The notes under the pieces: generated by a model
Told to the model about the DNA's origin: nothing
Database searches by the model: none
The model's input: the letters and a program-made list of their open reading frames with translations, nothing else
NCBI RefSeq assembly: GCF_000204055.1
Contig: NW_006768779.1
Coordinates: forward strand, 400,350-464,349
Length of the DNA stretch: 64,000 bases
Direction of reading: 5' to 3'
Source: Melampsora larici-populina 98AG31
Taxonomy: Eukaryota; Basidiomycota; Pucciniomycetes; Pucciniales; Melampsoraceae
Part shown: one piece after another, positions 56,719 to 64,000 of the stretch
Position numbering within the stretch: position 1 is the first letter of the stretch
How the letters are laid out: each line of letters opens with the position of its first letter
Translations under genes and position numbers: made by a program

Positions 56719-58564
56719 TACTTTTGCTAAAAAGCTTGGCCCGATTGAGAAAAAATAAAAACAAATTTCACCGCAGCAGTCACAACGCAGCAGAGAGAAA
56801 AAAGTTTTAGGGTGCACTTGAGCTCTCATCCGTTTCTTCCTTTTAATTACCCCACTGCCACCAATAATTTTTCGTATTCTTCAAATCCCTGTCGATGACT
56901 TTGTTTTGCTCACTAAACTCAACCAACGCCTCATCCATTGTGGGAAAATGATTGCTGATCTCTGTAAGCAAAAAGATAAACTTGATTGCTTCAATTCGAC
57001 CCATTCCTCTCTCCAGTGCATTTCATTCAACTTACTGATAATCCCTAATATCATCTCTAGGTATCCTTCTCCAATACCTACCACCAAACCGTCCCGAGCT
57101 GAACCCTATCGAATTTGAAGTATGCATTGAAGTTTGATGTCCGGAGATCACACATTTCATTGTCTAGGTCAAAATTCAAATCCAGTTGAACGGATCCGGA
57201 AGGCAGCTCATAAGCCCTTACAGCTGAATTAACGAGCTAGATTGTCTATAATAGATGAATTGTACTTAGAGAAGATTGTCATTGTATAGGAATTAGAATC
57301 AAGGGATTCTAGATAAGATTGATGTGAAAATTGAGATCGTTTCAATTGTTTTCATAAGATCACGAGCAAATCAATCGGCTTTGATCTTGTTAAAAAAACA
57401 GTCTCTAGATTACATCAGGAGCTGAGATATTTGTTCCCAATCTCTTCCATAGACACACAGGAAGGTCGATTGGTTTTGATCGAGCAAAACCAGTCAATCT
57501 TTGGATTTTGAATGTCTTCGAGAAATCTGAGATCGTTTTTCATCTTGTTCATAGGACCATAGACAAATTGAATGGGTTTGGATGACACAAGCTCGATCTT
57601 GTTCATAAGAGCATCATAGACAATTTCTGTGGGTTTGGATGACTTCAAACCCATTGATCTACGTTTTATCGTCCTCATAAGAGAGTTGAGATCGTTCTCA
57701 ACTCGCGATCATAGGATTTTCTCATGAGTCATAGGAGAATCAATTGGGAATTGGCTGGTTTTGATATTCTTCATAACTAATCAATGATATTGATGATCTC
57801 AATCACCTTGAAAGCTGACGCACATTTTGAATATCTGATATGTAAGATACATCTCATTCAACCTGCCCTTTTTCTCAGATTAGCACAGTAGTTAGCTCCA
57901 TAAAAGCTTTATCATTCCTTAATTTCATTTGTTAACAAACGCTCGTTATCAACATCGGAGGAACAGTGTAAAAACTTTAACACAACGTATGATCCGTTTG
58001 ACCGGATTTGACCTAGTGAATAAAACTTGTGATCTCCATACATCAAACTTTGACACCTTGAATCCAAACTTGAGTGTTCAACTCGGGACACTATGGTGGT
58101 GGGTATTGGAGAAGGATACCCAGAGAAGATATTTGGGATTATCAGTAAGTCGAATGAAATGCTCTGAAGAGAGAAATGGGAGGAATTGTAGTGATAAAGT
58201 GTAACTTTTTTCTTACAGAGATTGGAAATCCATTGTCCGCCATGAATAGACACGTTTCCAAGGTGCGAGAAGCAGCGAGGGCCGTAGTTGAGTGTAATGA
58301 CAAAAACAAAGTGACTGATGGGGATTTGGAGAGTATGAATTTTTTTTTGGTGGCAGCAGGGGAATAAAACGGATGGAATGGAAGGGACCTTGCACCACAG
58401 CCCACAGCACCCCCAAAATTTTTCTCTCTGCTGCGTTGTGACGACTGCGGCGAAATTCTGGGTCTACTTCTGTTTTATTTTTTCTCAATCGGGCCATGCT
58501 TTTTAGCAAAAAATGCAGTACACTTTTGCAGTACATTACACTTTGTCACCGCTCCCAAACGGGG
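56719..58564. mobile_element. Element with long terminal inverted repeats (fold-back/MITE-like)
   Basis: The left arm starts TTTTGCTAAAAAGCTTGGCCC and the inverted right arm TTTTTTGCTAAAAAGCATGGCCC. Both continue with CACAACGCAGCAGAGAG, then CTGCCACCAATA-like and GGGTATTGGAGAAGGATACC-like blocks, so the arms are about 350-400 bp with moderate divergence. The right end extends further (to about 58,564: GTGACAAAGTGTAATGTACTG on the minus strand) than the left, which looks truncated. The centre holds no transposase frame; GTTTTGATC/CATAGGA-type units repeat around 57,400-57,760. It separates two segments that are nearly adjacent in the right-hand copy of the host repeat. Confidence 0.65.
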
Positions 58565-58723
58565 CCTAAGCAGTTATGAACAGGAAAGTCGTGCATTTCG
58601 TTTCATTTCATTTCAGATTACATCACATCACATTTACATATACAAGTACACACCACTCACGCATAGGTGAGTTGGCCCAAGACGATTGCTGAATACTGAT
58701 CACCACCTCACCGACATTCTAGC
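58565..58723 (-). repeat. Interspersed repeat, segment A, left copy
   Basis: This is the reverse complement of about 62,797-62,956, including CTCACGCATAGGTGAGTTGG and the CATCACATCACATTTACATA run. Confidence 0.85.
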
Positions 58724-59667
58724 CACCAATTCCACATACTGACCATATGACACAACAACCGAAGCGACATTACAGAATTAAAACGAATCTAACAACCTGG
58801 AGTCGAGTGGACAAAATCGTATCAAGAAACCTGGTCGAGAAGCCGATGAAGCAAAGTTTCTCAAAGAAGTAGACGCCGGGAGACGATTTGTTTCCAATCA
58901 CACTCCGAGTAATAATTCAAGCAAGGAAAATCTCAAGATTCACTTCAAGAATCATCAAGATTTAAAAGATCAACTTAATCATGAGTAGGATGATGTTGAT
59001 TATGGTGAATCTATTCAGCTTCCCGTAGTGGTAGGGAAGGGGTCTAAATGAAGACATTATTCTTTTAGTTGAATTTTGTTCTTGAGTTACATTTAATTGA
59101 CTTGTTGATTTTCCTACTCTTGTTGAAGGTTGTCAAGTCATTTGAGCTGTGGAAAAGAATCAAAAGTACCAATATCATCTTGAACTCTGAAATAGAGCGA
59201 TCTTATATCATCACCAACTGGGTTTTTGAGTTTGATCAATTTGTTGGAATTTCATGAACAAATGATCATTAGCCAATTATTCACGGCCAAATCTAACAAA
59301 CTTTTTAGTTCAAACAACTGAAAATTGAATCATAGCAAACTGATCTCTAAAAAATTTCGATTCTTTGTTTGAATACAAAAGATGATCCACTAATTTAGCA
59401 GGTTCCAGTGACGCTCTAAAATCAAAAGTATGCTTTGATTATTTATGTTAAGTCTAAGGCATTGAAGCTCTGTAAAAAGCAGACGAAATCAAACCTGATG
59501 CAATTATAAGTTGATGATCTGGATTCAATTATAATTTTTGTTGAATCGAATCGAGTGATTAAAACATAAACTCCAGGCATCTACCTCATGACATCATATA
59601 AGTAAGCTAGTTCAAGAGGTCAGTGGTGTTGGATTTTTGGATTAGCCCATCAATAAAGTACAAATAA
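58724..59667. other. Spacer, no gene seen
   Basis: AT-rich sequence with short frames only; nothing recognised. Confidence 0.5.
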
Positions 59668-60064
59668 GGGGTGTCAAGTTCAACTTTTTTACGGTAAAAA
59701 CCGTAAAAAACTTTCCCGTCGTAGCACAAATTTACGCAAAATTTACGAGAACGGGAAAGTTTTATCTATCCCGTTCTTGCATAAACGTAAACAGATAAGT
59801 TTACAACATAGCTTTGAAGACTTAAATTTGACCGTTTCACTCTTGGAAAGAGGTGTGCTTGATAGTGGATGCAAGGACAACCTTGCATCCTCTTACCAGC
59901 AGTTTTGTCATTACCGTGTGGAAGATCGAGGCGAAAACGTAAAAAAGCCTTGCTCGTGGTTTACAAGCGATGATAAAAACTCGGGAAACTTTTTTTACAG
60001 TTAAAACATAAAAACTTTCCCGTCTCATAGTTTTTTTGCTGTAAAAATTTGAACTTGATACCCC
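59668..60064 (+). mobile_element. MITE copy 1 (397 bp)
   Basis: The ends are inverted repeats: GGGGTGTCAAGTTCAAC at the left and GAACTTGATACCCC at the right, flanked by TAA/TTAA. The centre contains a perfect hairpin, GGATGCAAGG-ACAA-CCTTGCATCC. A second copy lies inverted at 63,475-63,872. No coding capacity. Superfamily not certain. Confidence 0.85.
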
Positions 60065-60284
60065 TTAATGATTATGCAATTCACAAACATAAGATTGAAT
60101 CGGATGCATTAAAATAAAGCATTTGTTTGCTTGATCAATTGAATCATTCCAAAATTTACTTCATCCTTCGAGTTTTTTGAACAAAAGTTCAAGAAAAATC
60201 AAATGCATGTTCTAACTGAAATGTCCGGTTCTTCAAAATCACAACAGGAATCCTTTCAGAAGGTTGAGTTCGCTTTGTGGATTG

Positions 60285-61880
60285 ATATCCTTAGGGCTGA
60301 GGTTAGTTTTGATCAACCCCATAAAGTGGGCCAAGTGTCATCAAATTTTCTCGTATGGAAGAACAGAAATTTCTCGCCAATTTTATACACCTGTGGTATC
60401 TTTTGGCCACCTGTGAAGGAATTTATGAGTAATTTCGAATCTGAGCGGTAAATAGGTGTGCAGGAGATTATGTGTGGGTGTTTGGCCCTATAAAATTGGG
60501 TCAAGTGATACCATTTGTTGTGATATGGAAGCCTAAAGACTTCTTATCAGTTTGATACACCTATGAACTATTTTGGACACCTATGGAGGAAGTGATGGGT
60601 AAGTTTGAATTTGAGCAGTAAAAAGCTTTGTGGGAAGATTGTGTGTGGGTATACATGGTCTGATGGGTGGGAGAAAGGTATCAATAATGTATTTTCTAAA
60701 AGCCCCAGCCTTACTTAACAAAATAATACCATTGCCAATGTGTTTGTATAAAATTTGTAAAAGTCATAAATAATGACCGGTTGTTCTATGAACAGCGAGT
60801 CATTAGTTCATCCCAAAGTGAACATGCAGTGAGATGAATTTTTCTGAGTGGCAATTTATTGTCAAGATAGTATTTTCTAAAAGCCCTACTTCGACTGGCA
60901 AAATTGATAGCATCACCAACACATCTGGATAATATTTGTACAAGTCACAACTAATCACTGATTTTGGTAAACAGCGAGTCATTGGTGTGTCAGAAGTGAC
61001 CATGCATTGAGATAATTTGTTGTGGGCGGAAATATAGTGTTAAGATGGTATTTTATGAAAGCCTCAACCTCACTGATAAAATTGATACCATCACCAACAT
61101 ATTTGGACAACATTCGTAATATTTATATATAATCACAGCCCTGTTAAATAGCAAGTCACTGACACTACTTTGTCACTGTTTGCGGAATACTATAATTGTT
61201 TATGACTCTTCCAAATGATATCTGAATACATTGGTTATGGTAATGGTTTTTTCAGTAAGTCTGGGGCTTTCGGAAAATATCTTATTGAGACCTTTCTGCC
61301 ACCCATCAGACTGTGTATACCCACACACAATCTCCCTGCGCAGCTATTTACCGCTCTGATTGGCAATTCCCCTTTCTTTGTCCATAGGTGTCCAAAGGAG
61401 TTCATAAGTGTATCACCCTGATAATAAATCTTTAGTCTTACATATCATAACAAATGGTATTACTTGACCCAATTTTATAAGGCCAAATGCCCACACATGA
61501 TCTCCCGCACACCTATTTACCGCTCAGATTCAAAATTACTCATAACTTCCTCCACAGGTGGCCAAAAGAGATCATAGGGGTATCAAATTGATAAGTAATG
61601 TTTAGGCTTCCAAATGACAAAGTATGTTATCATTTGATCCAAGTTAAAGTGGTCAAAAAACCACACACAATCTCCTGCACACCTATTTAAAGCTTGGATT
61701 TGAATTTGCCCATGACTTCCTGCATAGGAGTCTGGAAGACTTCATTGTGATGTAAAATTGCTACGCAATCTTTGCTCTTCCACAATATTTGATGACACTT
61801 GACGGTTGACCCACTGTTAAGTGTTCAAACACACATGCGCACTCCCCTGCACGGCTATTTGCCGCTCAAAACTTGTCTTT
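60285..61880. repeat. Fold-back array: tandem units in opposite orientations around a tandem core
   Basis: Left arm, plus orientation: units of about 170 bp, marked by TATGGAAG at about 60,354 and 60,524 and GAGCGGTAAATAGGTGTGCA-type joints. Core: three copies of about 180 bp starting GTATTTT at 60,689, 60,870 and 61,048, each with AGCGAGTCATT-like and ACCATCACCAACA-like blocks. Right arm, minus orientation: about four units of 165-175 bp, marked by CCACACACAATCTCC / CACCTATTTACCGCTC near 61,330, 61,495, 61,665 and 61,840. The arms are inverted relative to each other and could form a large cruciform. No coding frame. Confidence 0.75.
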
Positions 61881-62796
61881 ATGTACCTGCTCAAAAGCAT
61901 ATCATTTCACTTGAACTGAGACTTGTTTTTCTATTCAACTTGATTCTAGATGCTTGTAAAACCATGTTCATACTACAAAAAAACAAATACAAAAACAGTT
62001 CTTCAAACATCAAGTATAGAATCATTGTTACACAATACATAAATATCACAAATCAGACTCTTGGGTGAAAAAGCAGGTAAATATTTATTAGAATTGATTG
62101 ACAACCTTCAATAAGAAGGAACAGTTACAACAGCAGGACAAGTTTGGAATCTTGATTTAAGTTTGTTACAAAATAAACCCGGTGATGAGACTGGAGTATG
62201 GGTTTGGAAGATTTTTTAGAAGGATTGCCAAGACTTAGACCAAACTTAAAACTTGTATGAATAGTCTGATGTCTTCTAAGAACTTTTGCCCTTCGACTAC
62301 AAGTCGAGAACAAAAGCATTAGTAATTCATAAATGAGATGAAAATAGGATTCAACAGCCAAGAAAAAACACATCACCATTCCCAGATGATTTGGATAGAT
62401 GTTGTACAGAACATTCATTTGTGACAAAGACTTTTACAAGAGTTCATAGGGTGTCATAAATTCACCATACCGGACATCGTACTTGTGATCAAGTTGATCA
62501 GTGACATTTTGATGGTTATTTGAACAAATATTGCTGAAATTGTTGTTTTGAATCATCATCATTTCAATGATTACTGGGAGTGTGGTTGGGAAGGCCTTTG
62601 ATAAATCGTTTCATCGGGTCTTTGAAGAACTTCGCTTCTTCGGTGTCTTGATCGAATTCCTCAATACGGGTTCTTCTACTTGGCGCCGGGTTGTTGAATT
62701 CATTTGGAAAGCAGTTGCTTGTGCCGTCGTGTCATAAGGTGATTGTGAGGAGTAGGTGGTAAGCATGTTGATGAGGTGATTCTGAGGTGATCGGTT
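61881..62796. other. Spacer, no gene seen
   Basis: The frame at 62,125-62,427 on the minus strand lacks features of a gene. A somewhat less AT-rich patch occurs at 62,575-62,790 and joins directly to the repeat segment that follows. Confidence 0.45.
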
Positions 62797-63293
62797 GCTA
62801 GAATGTCGGTGAGGTGGTGATCAGTATTCAGCAATCGTCTTGGGCCGACTCACCTATGCGTGAGTGGTGTGTACTTGTATATGTAAATGTGATGTGATGT
62901 AATCTGAAATGAAATGAAACAAAATGCACGACTTTCCTGTTCATAACTGCTTAGGTTTACACAATAACTCCTGTTATGAAAGCCGTTATACAGTACACAG
63001 AGGTGATATATATATAGAATGTAGACAAATACAGAGGAAGAACCAATCAAATGAAGATGAAAATAAAACTTTTTGACCAAAGGTTTCGCTCGATTTAGAT
63101 GGAGAGTGTGATACATGTGTCTTCACATGGTTGCAAGAGTGCTGTGGTCATTGGTGTGATGCATTCTGGGTTGTGAAAGGTTCTGCAGCGAGGTCGGAAT
63201 CGAAAACGGGGTCGAAAATCAAAAAGCTGAAAACTGAGAACTCAAAACTGAAAACTCAAAACGAGTGGCGGAGACCTCGCATCTCGGCTTCGG
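62797..63293 (+). repeat. Interspersed repeat, uninterrupted right copy (segments A and B)
   Basis: It contains segment A (62,797-62,956), about 55 bp of linker (TAACTCCTGTTATGAAAGCC and TATATATATAG), and segment B (63,010-63,293) in one piece. It is inverted relative to the left copy, in which 1.85 kb replaces the linker. Confidence 0.85.
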
Positions 63294-63474
63294 TAACCAC
63301 AACCATGCGAGTCACCTGGGGCTGATCGAGCCACTTCAACATCGAGACGACCGAAGATCGCTGTCACCGCTAGCAATGCAACGACATCGATAAAATATAC
63401 CAAAATATTTTATGATATTTTCTGGTCAGGAGTCACAGTGATTGGTTTACTTATCATGATAATCAAAACAATAA

Positions 63475-63872
63475 GGGGTGTCAAGTTTGAATTTTTACAA
63501 CAAAAAAACTATGAGACGGGAAAATTTTTATGTTTTAACTGTAAAAAAACTTTCCCGAGTGTTTATCATCGCTTGTAAACCACGATCAAGGCTTTTTTAC
63601 TTTTTCGCCTCGATCTTCCACACGGTAATGAGACAACTGCTGGTAAGAGGATGCAAGGTTGTCCTTGCATCCACTATCAAGCACACCTCTTTCCAAGAGT
63701 GAAAAGGTCAAATTTAAGTCTTCAAAGCTATGTTGTAAACTTCTCTGTTTACGTTTATGCGAGAACGGGATAGATAAAACTTTCCCGTTTTCGTAAATTT
63801 TGCGTAAATTTATGCTACGTCGGGAAAGTTTTTTACAGTTTTTACCGTAAAAAAATTGAACTTGACACCCCC
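63475..63872 (-). mobile_element. MITE copy 2 (398 bp), inverted
   Basis: Inverted copy of 59,668-60,064 with the same terminal GGGGTGTCAAGTT motif, the same central GGATGCAAGG hairpin and roughly 90 per cent identity by eye. Frames here that resemble frames in copy 1 only reflect the shared repeat. Confidence 0.85.
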
Positions 63873-64000
63873 TAATAAAGAGGTAGATGGAATGATAAGC
63901 AGATGGTTCCATTTTCTGTTCTTTTTGAAGATTTTTTTCCATTCTTTGCTGCTGGTTAGAGCACCCACTTGTAATTTTTGCCGCAAAAATTAATCATGTG

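Noticed and set aside
56385..63325. Shared KLKTENSKLKTQ-type frame in two places, considered as a duplicated gene
   Set aside because: It is a reading of a simple repeat within an interspersed repeat; no start context, domain or extension supports a gene.
1..64000. CRISPR arrays, bacterial operons or phage genes
   Set aside because: No evenly spaced identical repeats with unique spacers, no Shine-Dalgarno-led gene runs, and pervasive spliceosomal introns show a eukaryotic nuclear sequence.

Overview
The window reads as a repeat-rich chromosome segment of a basidiomycete fungus, most probably a rust (Pucciniales). The genes are split by many short GT-AG introns of about 40-130 bp. The proteins are long, Ser/Asn/Pro-rich fungal types. 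The spacers are AT-rich and full of retrotransposons and DNA transposons. The species is an inference; no ribosomal or mitochondrial marker lies in the window.

Layout. 1-515: a broken Tc1/mariner transposase cut by the window edge. 1.9-3.6 kb: a small gene with an RFX-like winged-helix domain and a coiled coil, followed by unresolved exons. 5.25-10.9 kb: an 11-exon gene for exocyst subunit Sec8. 11.1-23.9 kb: a DIRS-type (tyrosine recombinase) retrotransposon on the minus strand, split inside gag by a complete Ty3/gypsy chromovirus on the plus strand (15,291-21,418; identical 206-bp LTRs, 5-bp target duplication GGATG). 24.8-28.8 kb: a GH92 alpha-mannosidase gene with about 19 exons. 30.5-31.8 kb: a 5-exon DUF2439 (Mte1/Dbl2/ZGRF1 N-terminal) protein. 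32-38 kb: gene-poor, with a sharp GC-rich island. 38.0-40.6 kb: an unrecognised intronless 863-aa protein with a duplicated C-terminal module. 43.6-47.9 kb: a PIF/Harbinger transposon with 51-bp inverted repeats, a partner ORF and a DDE transposase. 48.3-49.2 kb: a segment between two copies of a 20-bp direct repeat, just upstream of an intracellular LysM-domain gene (49.2-51.7 kb). 53.5-55.7 kb: a Ser-rich, probably tail-anchored protein. 56.4-63.9 kb: a gene-free zone of inverted repeats, a MITE pair and a fold-back array.

The cellular genes (Sec8, GH92, DUF2439, LysM, the tail-anchored protein) have open, cleanly spliceable frames. The older transposons do not. Five in-frame TGA codons in three unrelated elements (Tc1, DIRS, Harbinger) stand where the family pattern suggests Arg, so each fits a CGA-to-TGA transition at CpG. 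The chromovirus has none of these and looks recently inserted. It shows a -1 frameshift heptamer between gag and pol and a primer-binding site complementary to its own LTR, pointing to self-priming.

The cellular genes share no obvious pathway: vesicle tethering, N-glycan or mannan trimming, DNA repair, glycan-type binding, plus unknowns. The points most worth following are the duplicated module of the 863-aa protein, the CpG-type nonsense pattern, the expression and priming signals of the nested chromovirus, and the near-palindromic repeat complex at the right end.
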